Assembly (NCBI GenBank): GCA_031553195.1
Contig: JAVBLV010000109.1
Location: 1 to 24,201 of the forward strand
DNA: 24,201 nucleotides
Direction of reading: 5' to 3'
Origin: JAVBLV01 sp031553195
GTDB taxonomy: Bacteria > Bacteroidota > Bacteroidia > Bacteroidales > P3
Below are positions 1 through 7,444 of the stretch, piece by piece (the first letter of the stretch is position 1; each line of letters starts with the position of its first letter). Both the position numbers and the translations under genes were made by a program. The notes beneath the pieces are model-generated. The model searched no databases and was not told the origin of the DNA. It worked only from the letters and a program-made list of their open reading frames with translations.

Positions 1-60
1 TAAGTAATCCTTGCAATCCTCATCTGTCTTGAACTTGTCCGTGAAAGACAATATGTTCAT
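1..60 (-). CDS. partial transposase, IS1595-like N-terminus
   Basis: Only the first 20 codons are inside the window; the gene runs leftward off the edge. The start reads MNILSFTDKFKTDEDC, which resembles the opening of IS1595-family transposases, where a short 'F..DE.C..YL' segment precedes a zinc ribbon and the DDE domain. None of those later domains is visible, so the family call rests on this short segment alone. A TATCTTTG -7 box on the same strand (95-102) lies about 35 bases upstream of the ATG, which supports a real gene start. I could not identify the terminal inverted repeat of the element. Confidence 0.45.
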   Translation of the reverse strand, partial: MNILSFTDKFKTDEDCKDYL

Positions 61-94
61 CCCTTTGAATAAATCCATAAATATATGTTTTTTA

Positions 95-102
95 CAAAGA
101 TA
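95..102 (-). promoter_or_regulatory. -7 box TATCTTTG for the left-edge transposase-like gene
   Basis: An exact match to the Bacteroidetes -7 consensus TAnnTTTG on the minus strand, about 35 bases before the ATG at 60. No well-spaced TTTG -33 element was seen. Confidence 0.4.
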
Positions 103-314
103 CATGTTTTTCAGCAACTAAAGGGTCGTTTCAATAAAAATTATTCCTCTGACGAATACTCAAACTCTTATTTGTGAGGGGGAAAGATAGTATCTTTGTA
201 AGCATGGTATGGAATTTACAAACGATAGCTATGCCTCTTTATTATTCCAACATGTAATAAAATTAAGATAATCGGGCAACGTTTCTCCACTAAGTTACTG
301 TTGGCATTGCCTAA
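103..314. other. gene-free stretch between the transposase start and the MITE-like element
   Basis: AT-rich sequence with no supported coding frame. Apart from the orphan -7 box at 191-198, nothing recognisable was found. It probably contains the outer end of the partial insertion sequence, but no terminal repeat pair can be matched because the other end lies outside the window. Confidence 0.5.
191..198 (+). promoter_or_regulatory. orphan -7 box TATCTTTG
   Basis: An exact TAnnTTTG match. The nearest TTTG upstream (171-174) leaves a 16-nt spacer, shorter than the usual 19-21. The ATG at 204 opens only a 17-codon frame ending at 257, which I do not call as a gene. This may be the promoter of a lost gene, or chance. 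Confidence 0.25.
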
Positions 315-474
315 GAGGTTGTCTAAAAATTTCTCCAGGAAGTATTTTGAGTCTAAAAATGCTCTTTTTTGTCGGAGTTTTTACCAAATAGCGCTACTAT
401 TCTTGAAAAACCCCGTCTGCAAACTCGCTATTTTTATCTCTCAAAATCTTTTCCATAAAAATTTAGACAACCTC
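315..474. mobile_element. 160-bp palindromic MITE-like element
   Basis: The two ends are inverted copies. GAGGTTGTCTAAA at 315-327 is repeated exactly as its reverse complement at 462-474. The symmetry continues inward imperfectly: ATTTTGAG on the left against CTCAAAAT on the right, AAAAAT near the arms' middle, then a GGAGTTTTT/AAAAACCCC pair. It ends at a central TAGCGCTA (389-396), almost exactly the midpoint. There is no coding frame. Small size, long terminal inverted repeats and lack of a transposase fit a non-autonomous MITE derived from an insertion sequence. A direct target duplication is not obvious: the flanks are CCTAA on the left and CAATA on the right. Confidence 0.6.
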
Positions 475-727
475 CAATAATATTAGAAGTTAGCTCGCTA
501 TAGGCGGCTATATTTTTAACAAGTTTAATTGTGCTTCATGTTGCAGTTATGGGCTATTGTTATTTGTTTTCAGGGCTGAAATTATCATGTTTTATTTTTT
601 AAAAACCAGTATTTTATCTTTTAGCATCGGAGATTTTACCTATCCAGTCAATATAATATCTATACATACATATAGAATCACATCATCATGAATCAAGGGT
701 TTTAATCTGAAAAACATCTTCCGGATG
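475..727. other. non-coding stretch upstream of dnaG
   Basis: AT-rich, with no frame longer than about 15 codons from an ATG and no recognised RNA gene or hairpin. Nothing is seen until the dnaG promoter at its right end. Confidence 0.5.
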
Positions 728-760
728 TTTGTTATAAATGAAATGGAAATGCTAACTTTG
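728..760 (+). promoter_or_regulatory. dnaG promoter, TTTG-N21-TAACTTTG
   Basis: A TTTG (728-731) and a TAACTTTG (753-760) are separated by 21 bases, close to the classic Bacteroidetes -33/-7 layout. The dnaG ATG begins only 8 bases after the -7 box, so the transcript should have an extremely short leader, a few bases at most. Confidence 0.65.
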
Positions 761-768
761 CAACAAGT

Positions 769-2748
769 ATGATTAATCCCGAATTAGTTCAAACCATATT
801 AGAAACGGCCAAAATCGAAGAGGTGATAGGCGAATTTGTAACCCTTCGAAGGCGCGGCGTCAATTTGTTGGGAAATTGCCCTTTTCACAACGAAAAAACG
901 CCTTCGTTTACGGTTTCCCCTACAAAAGGTATTTTTAAATGCTTTGGTTGCGGAAAATCGGGGAACGTGGCCAGTTTCTTAATGGAGCACGAACATTTCA
1001 CGTTTCCCGAAGCCATCCGGTATCTGGGGAAAAAATATCATATCGATATTGAGGAAGAGGAACCCAGCGCCGAACAACTGCATCAGCAAAGCGAGCGCGA
1101 AGCTTTGTTTCATGTTACAGAGTTTGCCCAAAAGTATTTTGCGTCGTTGCTGTTCGATTCGGAAAAAGGACGGGCTATAGGCTTAAGTTATTTCAAAGAG
1201 CGCGGACTAAACGAAGAAATTATTAAGAAATTCGGGTTGGGTTATTGCAAAGAGGAGTGGGACAATTTTACTCAACATGCGCTTAACAGCGGGTATTCAA
1301 TGGATGCTCTGGTTAAAAGCGGGCTTACCATCGAAAAAGACGGGAAGCATTACGACCGTTTCAGAGGAAGAGTTATTTTTCCTATTCATAGCATTAGCGG
1401 CCGGATTTTGGGATTTAGCGCCCGTATTCTTTCTGTAGAAAAAAAGGCGGCTAAATATGTTAATTCGCCCGAATCGGAAATTTACAATAAAAGCCGTACG
1501 CTTTATGGCGTATTTTTCGCCAAAAGCGCAATCGTTAAAAATGACATGTGTTATTTGGTAGAAGGAAATATCGACGTGGTGACGCTACAGCAATCGGGAA
1601 TAGAAAACGTAGTCGCTTCGTCCGGAACTTCTCTTACCGAAGAACAAATCAAACTGATTAAACGGTATACAAAAAACATTACCATTTTGTACGATGGCGA
1701 TGCGGCAGGCGTAAAAGCTTCTTTCCGCGCGGTGGACATGCTGGTGCAAGAGGGATTAAATGTGCGTATTGTTTTATTTCCCGACGGAGAAGATCCTGAT
1801 TCATACGCAACTAAACGCGGATCTTCGGAATTAATTGACTTTATCCAAAAGTCGTCGGATAACTTTATTCTTTTCAAAACGAAGGTATTAAAAAACGAAA
1901 TCGGAAACGATCCCATTGCCAAGGCTTCGCTTATTAAAGAAATTATCCAGACTATTTCTTTAATTCCCAACTCTATCGATCGTTCGGTTTATTTGAAAGA
2001 ATGCTCTTCGCTTTTAGATATTTCGGAACAAACGCTTACCAGCGAATTGAGCAAGCTGTTACGCGACAAAATCCGCAAAGAGATACAGGGAAAAGAACCT
2101 GGTTTAGCAGAAAAAGAAACGTCCGCCATAGAATCGGAAGCCCCGTTTTTGATAGAAAGAGAACGATATGTAGAAGAAAATAATTCCAACGCCGAAGCGC
2201 AAGAACGGAAAATTATCAGTTTGTTGCTTAATTATGGAACAAAAACGACTATTCAATTAGTTAGAGACGAGTCCGGACAACGCAAGGAAGAATCTTTTTT
2301 TGTGGCGGCATTTATTGTAGGCGATATCATGAATGATGAACTTTCGTTTGACAATCCGTTTTACCAGGAAATTTTCGATACCTATAAAGAATACCTGCTG
2401 AAAGAACATATTTTACAGGAACAATATTTTATCCAAAGCGAGAATCCGAATCACCGATCGTTGGCCGCGACTCTGCTTACCCAAACGCATTCTGTAAGCG
2501 AAAAGTGGCAAAGCCGTTGGCAAATCAGCGTTCCTAAACCGGACTCGCAGGAACGGATTGATTTAGACGTGAAAGATTCATTATTAAGTTTTAAACTGAA
2601 AAAGTTGGATAAAAAAATAGATACATTATCGAAAAAAATTCAATCCCCCGATTCGGAGGAGGAACTTATGATTTCGCTTGCCGAACTACAACAGTTAAAA
2701 GAAATACGCGTCCAAATTGCAAGAGAATTGAAAAGGGTGGTTTCATAA
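769..2748 (+). CDS. dnaG: DNA primase DnaG
   Basis: Synthesises the RNA primers for chromosome replication and works with the DnaB helicase at the fork. The N-terminal CHC2 zinc finger is complete (C37, H40, C58, C61), followed by the primase core. The TOPRIM domain has its catalytic acidic residues in LVEGNID (E265) and ILYDGDAAG (D309, D311). A C-terminal helicase-interaction region follows, with a charged coiled-coil-like tail at about 605-655. At 659 residues it is a normal full-length bacterial primase. The start ATG sits 8 bases after a strong -7 box, and no upstream in-frame start is plausible. It stands alone and meets recA-sir2 tail to tail across a hairpin. Confidence 0.97.
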   Translation: MINPELVQTILETAKIEEVIGEFVTLRRRGVNLLGNCPFHNEKTPSFTVSPTKGIFKCFGCGKSGNVASFLMEHEHFTFPEAIRYLGKKYHIDIEEEEPSAEQLHQQSEREALFHVTEFAQKYFASLLFDSEKGRAIGLSYFKERGLNEEIIKKFGLGYCKEEWDNFTQHALNSGYSMDALVKSGLTIEKDGKHYDRFRGRVIFPIHSISGRILGFSARILSVEKKAAKYVNSPESEIYNKSRTLYGVFFAKSAIVKNDMCYLVEGNIDVVTLQQSGIENVVASSGTSLTEEQIKLIKRYTKNITILYDGDAAGVKASFRAVDMLVQEGLNVRIVLFPDGEDPDSYATKRGSSELIDFIQKSSDNFILFKTKVLKNEIGNDPIAKASLIKEIIQTISLIPNSIDRSVYLKECSSLLDISEQTLTSELSKLLRDKIRKEIQGKEPGLAEKETSAIESEAPFLIERERYVEENNSNAEAQERKIISLLLNYGTKTTIQLVRDESGQRKEESFFVAAFIVGDIMNDELSFDNPFYQEIFDTYKEYLLKEHILQEQYFIQSENPNHRSLAATLLTQTHSVSEKWQSRWQISVPKPDSQERIDLDVKDSLLSFKLKKLDKKIDTLSKKIQSPDSEEELMISLAELQQLKEIRVQIARELKRVVS

Positions 2749-2834
2749 TCTATAAAGTTTAAAAGTTACATATTAACTAAAAAACATACCTGTAGTTCGT
2801 TTCAATACAGAGGCCTCCTGACGACGGAAAGCAA

Positions 2835-2873
2835 GAGACCTCGCAGTTTTATCATCGTATTCTGCGAGGTCTC
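2835..2873. terminator. bidirectional hairpin between dnaG and sir2
   Basis: GAGACCTCGCAG (2835-2846) and its exact reverse complement CTGCGAGGTCTC (2862-2873) form a perfect 12-bp stem with a 15-nt loop, between the convergent ends of dnaG and sir2. There is no clear T-run directly after either arm, so it is not a textbook intrinsic terminator. The position strongly suggests transcript end formation or 3' protection in both directions. Confidence 0.6.
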
Positions 2874-2968
2874 AATAAATCGGCTATTTTACCATATACA
2901 AATGGTATTTCCAAACTTCCGGAATAACCTTTACAATTTTTTTTTATTTTTTGAATCAAGAACCTCTG

Positions 2969-3655
2969 TTAACTCATTGAAATTAGTTTCTCCACCACCT
3001 GTTTTACGCCAATGCCGGCAGGTTCTTTAATATAAGTTACATTGCTTACATGCGTCTTTATTTCATTGGGATCAACCACATATTTAGGAATTTCCTTTTT
3101 TGTATAATCAATTAATCCGGCTGCAGGATAAACATTTAAAGAAGTGCCGACTACTATAAAATAATCGGCTTTTTCGCATAGTTCCGCGGCAGGGGCAATC
3201 ATGGGAACCGATTCGCCGAACCAAACAATATGAGGCCGCAACTGGGAACCTTCCGGACAAAGCATCCCTTCGTTCAATTCCCATCCGGAAATTTTTGTTA
3301 TATAATCTGGATTTGACGTGCTACGCGCTTTTTTTAATTCGCCATGTAAATGCAAAACATTTTTAGATCCTGCCCGTTCGTGCAAGTCATCCACATTTTG
3401 AGTTACAATTTGCACATTATAATATTGTTCCAGCAAGACCAATTGCTTATGAGCTTCGTTAGGCTCTACTTCCAGTAGTTGCTTTCTGCGTTGATTATAA
3501 AAATCCAATACCAACCGGCGATTTTTCAACCATGCGTCATACGTGGCTACATCCTCGATCCGGTATTGTTCCCACAGTCCGCCGCTATCACGGAAAGCGC
3601 TTATGCCGCTTTCGACGCTTATACCGGCCCCGGATAAAACAACTACGTTCTTCAT
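2969..3655 (-). CDS. cobB: Sir2-family NAD-dependent protein deacylase (class III type)
   Basis: A 228-residue sirtuin that removes acyl groups from lysines using NAD+. Visible motifs are the NAD-binding GAGISVESGI (10-19), TQNVDD (85-90) and the catalytic His in LHLHGEL (H104). Y53 and R56, in FYNQRR, match the Tyr-x-x-Arg pair that marks class III sirtuins preferring succinyl or malonyl lysine, so desuccinylase activity is a reasonable inference. The usual four zinc-binding cysteines are not there: only C133 remains in that region, as I recall for other Bacteroidetes homologues. The gene starts 4 bases after the recA stop, so the two are probably co-transcribed. Confidence 0.92.
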   Translation of the reverse strand: MKNVVVLSGAGISVESGISAFRDSGGLWEQYRIEDVATYDAWLKNRRLVLDFYNQRRKQLLEVEPNEAHKQLVLLEQYYNVQIVTQNVDDLHERAGSKNVLHLHGELKKARSTSNPDYITKISGWELNEGMLCPEGSQLRPHIVWFGESVPMIAPAAELCEKADYFIVVGTSLNVYPAAGLIDYTKKEIPKYVVDPNEIKTHVSNVTYIKEPAGIGVKQVVEKLISMS

Positions 3656-3659
3656 ATTA

Positions 3660-4682
3660 TTATTTTTCTTCTTTCAACAACGTTCTTAATTTGCCTTCCA
3701 ATTCGTCTAATAATTCAGGATTGTCATTCAAAAGCTGCTTCACGGCATCTCTACCCTGTCCTAACTTCGTATCGCCATAGCTAAACCAGGAACCGCTTTT
3801 TTTAATCAATGCCTTCTCCACGCCTAAATCTATAATTTCGCCTATTTTTGAGATTCCTTCTCCGAAAATCAAATCAAATTCGGCCGTACGGAACGGAGGA
3901 GCTACTTTGTTTTTTACAATTTTCACTTTCACGCGATTTCCAATATTGGTTTCCCCATCTTTAATGGCTTGCGTCCGTCTGATATCGACGCGCACCGACG
4001 CATAGAATTTCAAAGCATTGCCCCCTGTGGTAGTTTCGGGGTTGCCAAACATTACCCCTATTTTCTCCCTTAACTGATTAATGAAAATGCAGCAGCAATT
4101 CGTTTTACTAATCGTTGCCGTTAATTTCCGTAACGCCTGAGACATCAAGCGAGCCTGCAATCCCATTTTGGAATCGCCCATTTCGCCTTCTATTTCGCTT
4201 TTGGGAGTTAGAGCCGCTACAGAGTCAATAACAATAATGTCGATGGCTCCGGAACGGATAAGATTGTCCGCTATTTCCAATGCCTGTTCCCCATTATCGG
4301 GTTGCGAAATTAAAAGATTTTCAATATCGACTCCTAATAGTTTTGCATAAGAACGATCGAAAGCATGTTCCGCATCGATAAAAGCGGCAATTCCTCCTGA
4401 TTTCTGCGCTTCGGCAATGGCATGTATTGCCAGAGTGGTTTTCCCCGAAGATTCGGGACCATAGATTTCAATAATCCGGCCTTTAGGAAATCCGCCAATA
4501 CCCAAGGCGATATCCAATCCGATCGACCCTGTTGAAATGCAATCTATTTCTTCAATTGCCGCATCGCCCAATTTCATAACGGCGCCCTTGCCGTAACTTT
4601 TCTCAATTTTTTCCAGCGCGCTTTGCAATACTTTCAATTTTTCCAAACGGATTGCATTAGCGTCGTTTATTTCTTTTGCCAT
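3660..4682 (-). CDS. recA: recombinase RecA
   Basis: ATP-dependent strand-exchange protein for homologous recombination, and co-protease of the SOS response where LexA is present. The 340-residue length is normal. Walker A GPESSGKTT lies at 75-83 and the Walker B strand is IDIIVIDSVAAL. The MGLQARLMSQALRKL segment and the L2-loop GNPETTTGGNALKFYAS region are intact. The ATG at 4682 is preceded at some distance by a TATTTTTG -7 box. I saw no recognisable LexA site in the upstream 250 bases. It is the first gene of a two-gene unit with the sirtuin downstream. Confidence 0.98.
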   Translation of the reverse strand: MAKEINDANAIRLEKLKVLQSALEKIEKSYGKGAVMKLGDAAIEEIDCISTGSIGLDIALGIGGFPKGRIIEIYGPESSGKTTLAIHAIAEAQKSGGIAAFIDAEHAFDRSYAKLLGVDIENLLISQPDNGEQALEIADNLIRSGAIDIIVIDSVAALTPKSEIEGEMGDSKMGLQARLMSQALRKLTATISKTNCCCIFINQLREKIGVMFGNPETTTGGNALKFYASVRVDIRRTQAIKDGETNIGNRVKVKIVKNKVAPPFRTAEFDLIFGEGISKIGEIIDLGVEKALIKKSGSWFSYGDTKLGQGRDAVKQLLNDNPELLDELEGKLRTLLKEEK

Positions 4683-4717
4683 AATATATTCCTTTTAAAG
4701 TATAAAATTTACAAATG

Positions 4718-4725
4718 CAAAAATA
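4718..4725 (-). promoter_or_regulatory. recA -7 box TATTTTTG
   Basis: A minus-strand match to TAnnTTTG, 35 bases upstream of the recA ATG. A TTTG (4740-4743, minus strand) lies upstream but with a 14-nt spacer, shorter than the norm, so only the -7 element is convincing. Confidence 0.4.
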
Positions 4726-4930
4726 CGTCAAAGAAACGTCAAAATATGTCTCCGCTAAAAATATTTCGAAAGTATTTTGTTAAAACTGCCCATGTGTCAA
4801 ATTCCTAAAAAATGGTATCCGAATTTTTTATTTATTTGATTGAATTAGATGTTTAAGCAATATCGTAGATATAATTTATTATGATAATTTTCAATGGCTT
4901 TCATGTGTTTGTCTTCTAGTTGATAGACTC

Positions 4931-4961
4931 GTCAGGGCGTGACTTAGAGTTACGCCCTGAC
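4931..4961 (-). repeat. 31-nt palindromic repeat, copy 1, after btuD
   Basis: A hairpin with 13-nt arms (outer ten bases GTCAGGGCGT / ACGCCCTGAC perfectly paired) and a 5-nt loop, starting 6 bases after the btuD stop codon. It matches copy 2 at 11585-11615 at 28 of 31 positions, in the same orientation relative to the upstream gene. It may act as a transcript terminator or 3' stabiliser, but it lacks a T-run. The repetition points to a dispersed palindromic repeat family. Confidence 0.65.
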
Positions 4962-4967
4962 TTATAA

Positions 4968-5732
4968 TTATTTCTCTACCAAAATAACTTCTTTTTGTCC
5001 GGTTCCGATAAATGAAGTCCTGACATTAAATACCTTTTTTATCATTTCTTTGTTGAAGCCTTCGGAAGTATTTCCTGAAAACACGACTTCTCCCTCTTTT
5101 AACAATATCAGTTTATTGCAATATTGAAGAGCCATATTTAAATCGTGTAAAATCAGTAGGATTGTCATATTTTTCGTCTGATTTAATGAAGTCAGCAATT
5201 CCAAAATTTCGTATTGATGAGCAATATCCAGATTCGACAGCGGTTCGTCCAACAAAATAACAGGCGTTTGCTGGGCAATTGCGCGGGCAATAATTACCCT
5301 CTGGAATTCTCCTCCGCTTAAAGTATTCATTAATCGACGACGCAATTCCCAGGTATGGGTACTTTCCATTGCCGCTTTTACAACCGTCATATCTTCGTCC
5401 GATTCGTTTTGTAAACGTCTCTGGTAGGGATTGCGTCCCATCAAAACAATTTCATGGGCTGTAAAATCAAATTCAATATTCTGGCGCTGGGGAACAATAG
5501 AAATTAATTTGGCTAACTTTTTCGCAGAGAGTTCGCAAATATCCTTTTGATTAATAAAAACCCTGTTTCTCTCCACTTCAAGCATTCCGGAAAGGCAACG
5601 CAACAACGTCGTTTTCCCGGAGCCATTGGCGCCCATCAAAGCATAAAAGCCCCCTCGATTCAACTGAAGACTTAAATTTTTCAGAATATGCGTCTTCCCC
5701 GATTTATACGTCAATTCATTAACCCGAATCAT
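4968..5732 (-). CDS. btuD: vitamin B12 ABC importer, ATP-binding protein
   Basis: Cytoplasmic ATPase of a type II (BtuCD/FhuBC-like) importer; it drives uptake by hydrolysing ATP beneath the permease. Walker A GANGSGKT spans 34-41, Q-loop VPQRQNI about 80-86, signature LSGGEFQR 138-145, Walker B VILLDE 158-163, and an H-loop follows in LILHDLN. The 254-residue length is normal. It starts one base after the permease stop, so the two are translationally coupled. The sequence alone fits siderophore, haem or cobalamin import; the upstream cobalamin riboswitch makes B12 the best substrate call. Confidence 0.9.
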   Translation of the reverse strand: MIRVNELTYKSGKTHILKNLSLQLNRGGFYALMGANGSGKTTLLRCLSGMLEVERNRVFINQKDICELSAKKLAKLISIVPQRQNIEFDFTAHEIVLMGRNPYQRRLQNESDEDMTVVKAAMESTHTWELRRRLMNTLSGGEFQRVIIARAIAQQTPVILLDEPLSNLDIAHQYEILELLTSLNQTKNMTILLILHDLNMALQYCNKLILLKEGEVVFSGNTSEGFNKEMIKKVFNVRTSFIGTGQKEVILVEK

Positions 5733-5733
5733 T

Positions 5734-6759
5734 TTACAACTTCTTTTTTGCCCTGTATAACAAATAAATAAAAAAAGGAGCGCCGATCAAAGCGGTAATG
5801 CTTCCTACAGGCAGTTCTGCGGGTTGCATGACCGTGCGTGCAAAAGTATCGGCCAATAACAAAAAAATAGCGCCTGCAAAAATCGAATACGGAATCACCA
5901 AACGGTTATCCGCGCCGGTTATAAGACGTACCATATGGGGCACTACCAAACCGACAAACCCTATAACGCCGCAAGTAGAAACAACAAAAGCAATCATTAC
6001 CGTAGAAAAGAACAATAGCCGTTTTTTAACTTTTTCCGTTTCAACGCCGAGACTTCTTGCCGTTTCGCTTCCCGTAAGTAAAATATTCAGTTCCTTGGCA
6101 TATGAAAGGACTATGATAATTCCAAGCAACGTAAAAGGAATTACAATTGACGTACTTGACCAATTGACAGATGAAAAACTCCCCATCGTCCAAAAGATAA
6201 TTTTATCCATTTTATCCTGACGAATAACAATAATAAACGAAATAATGGCCGCCGCCAAAAAGGTAAGACTTATACCCGAAAGCAATAAAGTGGCTGTATG
6301 TAAACGATTTCCAATGGAAGCAAGCCGGTAAATCAGGAATACGGTTAGTAGAGCCGTAATTAAAGCAACTCCGCTAATTCCCAATAAATAATGTTCCAAT
6401 CCGAATAAAATAGCCAACGAAGCGCCCAATGAAGCGCCAGAAGATACTCCTAAAATATAAGGATCCGTCAGGGGATTTCTGAATATTGATTGATAAGCGG
6501 CTCCGCATACCGAAAGCGCCGCTCCTGCAAAAACGCTTAATACAATTCTGGGCAACCGGATTTGCCAAACGATAAAATCTTCCGAAACAGTGTAGTTCTG
6601 AGGAATCCATTGCGAAACAACGGGAAACTTACTCAACAAAATCTGTAACGCCTTTGAAATATTTAAATCCGCTACTCCCAATACGCTTGATATTAGCATT
6701 AAAACCAGGGTCGCTCCCAACCATAATACAATAAATATGTTCCTTCTCTTTGTCTTCAT
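5734..6759 (-). CDS. btuC: vitamin B12 ABC importer, permease (FecCD/BtuC family)
   Basis: Inner-membrane permease, mostly hydrophobic helices, expected to form a dimer with about ten helices per subunit. Family landmarks are GAALSVCGAAYQSIFRNPL (about 79-97), LGVSSGAS (103-110) and the ATPase-contacting loop GFVGLVVPHMVRL (267-279). I start at the ATG at 6759 (MKTKRRN, giving 341 residues), which places the first helix correctly. The frame stays open to a TTG at 6825 and another ATG at 6774, but both would add a non-family tail inside the riboswitch's expression region. No BtuF binding protein or BtuB receptor gene lies in this window. Confidence 0.88.
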   Translation of the reverse strand: MKTKRRNIFIVLWLGATLVLMLISSVLGVADLNISKALQILLSKFPVVSQWIPQNYTVSEDFIVWQIRLPRIVLSVFAGAALSVCGAAYQSIFRNPLTDPYILGVSSGASLGASLAILFGLEHYLLGISGVALITALLTVFLIYRLASIGNRLHTATLLLSGISLTFLAAAIISFIIVIRQDKMDKIIFWTMGSFSSVNWSSTSIVIPFTLLGIIIVLSYAKELNILLTGSETARSLGVETEKVKKRLLFFSTVMIAFVVSTCGVIGFVGLVVPHMVRLITGADNRLVIPYSIFAGAIFLLLADTFARTVMQPAELPVGSITALIGAPFFIYLLYRAKKKL

Positions 6760-6867
6760 AAATGAACAAATCATACACAACCATAAATGCCCAGGAAGAA
6801 AGTTGTAAAAAAGTGGAACAGTCAACTTCTAGCTCTTCAACCCGAAAGCGAAAATTGCGGATATTTA

Positions 6868-7045
6868 TATGGCAGCAGGTCTTCTGACTTGTTCTTGTCT
6901 GCGCGGCCTTCCCATTCATTTAAAATTAAACAGTGGCAATTAAAGAAGCGCAAAACAATTCGACGAACTCACAGCAGCGGGTACTGTTCAGGATTTTCAC
7001 CTGATTCCCTTACAGGTAATTTCTTCATGTAATTACCTTCCCAAC
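6868..7045 (-). promoter_or_regulatory. cobalamin (AdoCbl-type) riboswitch upstream of btuCD
   Basis: Read on the minus strand, the conserved cobalamin-aptamer blocks appear in order: AAGGGAAtcaGGTGAAAATCC (plus 6990-7011), the B12-box core ACCCGCTGCTGTGA, CCACTG (plus 6931-6936), GGGAAGGC (plus 6906-6913), and AAGTCAGAAGACCTGC (plus 6875-6890). The spacing is normal. About 110 bases separate the aptamer from the btuC start, holding the expression platform. No T-run terminator is evident there, so translational control is the likelier mode. The expected effect is repression of btuCD when B12 is plentiful. Confidence 0.93.
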
Positions 7046-7055
7046 ATTTAAGCTA

Positions 7056-7063
7056 CAAAGATA
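7056..7063 (-). promoter_or_regulatory. -7 box TATCTTTG for the riboswitch-btuCD transcript
   Basis: A minus-strand TAnnTTTG match just upstream of the aptamer. It places transcription start near 7050, so that the whole aptamer is transcribed with almost no extra leader. Confidence 0.5.
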
Positions 7064-7148
7064 CGGTTTTTGTCGAAAACAGGCTCTTTCATTCTGTTTA
7101 TCCTAGGTATAAATGAGTTATCTATGGTAAACTTTGGGCAAAAATAAC

Positions 7149-7156
7149 TATCTTTG
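7149..7156 (+). promoter_or_regulatory. -7 box TATCTTTG for the toxin-antitoxin pair
   Basis: An exact TAnnTTTG match about 40 bases before the antitoxin ATG at 7197. A TTTG at 7133-7136 is too close (12-nt spacer) to be a normal -33 element. Confidence 0.45.
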
Positions 7157-7196
7157 CAGTAGGTAAAAGTTATAAACGGATAAAAACGAAATTGTT

Positions 7197-7444
7197 ATGA
7201 AAACACTAACTATTGACCACATTTACAAGGAAATAATGCAACTATCAATTGCCGATAGAAGCAAATTATTGAAAAAATGCAACGAACCATGTTTGCAAAA
7301 AAGGAAATAGTAGCCTATACCACTGCCGGACAACCATTAACGAAAGATGAATATATTGAAGAAATAAACATCGGTTTAAGGCAGATTGAGAAAGGCGAAA
7401 TGATCACCGATGATGAACTACAAAAAGAAATAGACACGTGGTAA
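7197..7444 (+). pseudogene. RelE/ParE-partner antitoxin, split by a -1 frameshift at an A6 run
   Basis: The ATG at 7197 opens MKTLTIDHIYKEIMQLSIAD, a helical N-terminus typical of small Bacteroidetes antitoxins, but this frame stops at 7310 after 37 codons. At GAAAAAAT (7271-7278) the coding sense moves to the -1 frame. That frame continues MQRTMFAKKEIVAYTTAGQP and ends in a charged 'TDDELQKEIDTW' tail with stop TAA at 7442-7444. One more A would fuse the two halves into a single protein of about 82 residues. The second half could be made alone from the ATG at 7277 (55 residues). The stop overlaps the toxin start by 7 bases, normal coupling for such operons. A true mutation, slippage at the A-run, or a homopolymer sequencing error are all possible. 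Confidence 0.65.

Noticed and set aside
204..257. 17-codon frame after a TATCTTTG box
   Set aside because: Too short, with no recognisable protein and no downstream partner; kept only as an orphan promoter-like site.
6760..6825. Longer btuC start at TTG 6825
   Set aside because: The extra 22 residues do not look like the family N-terminus and fall in the riboswitch expression region.
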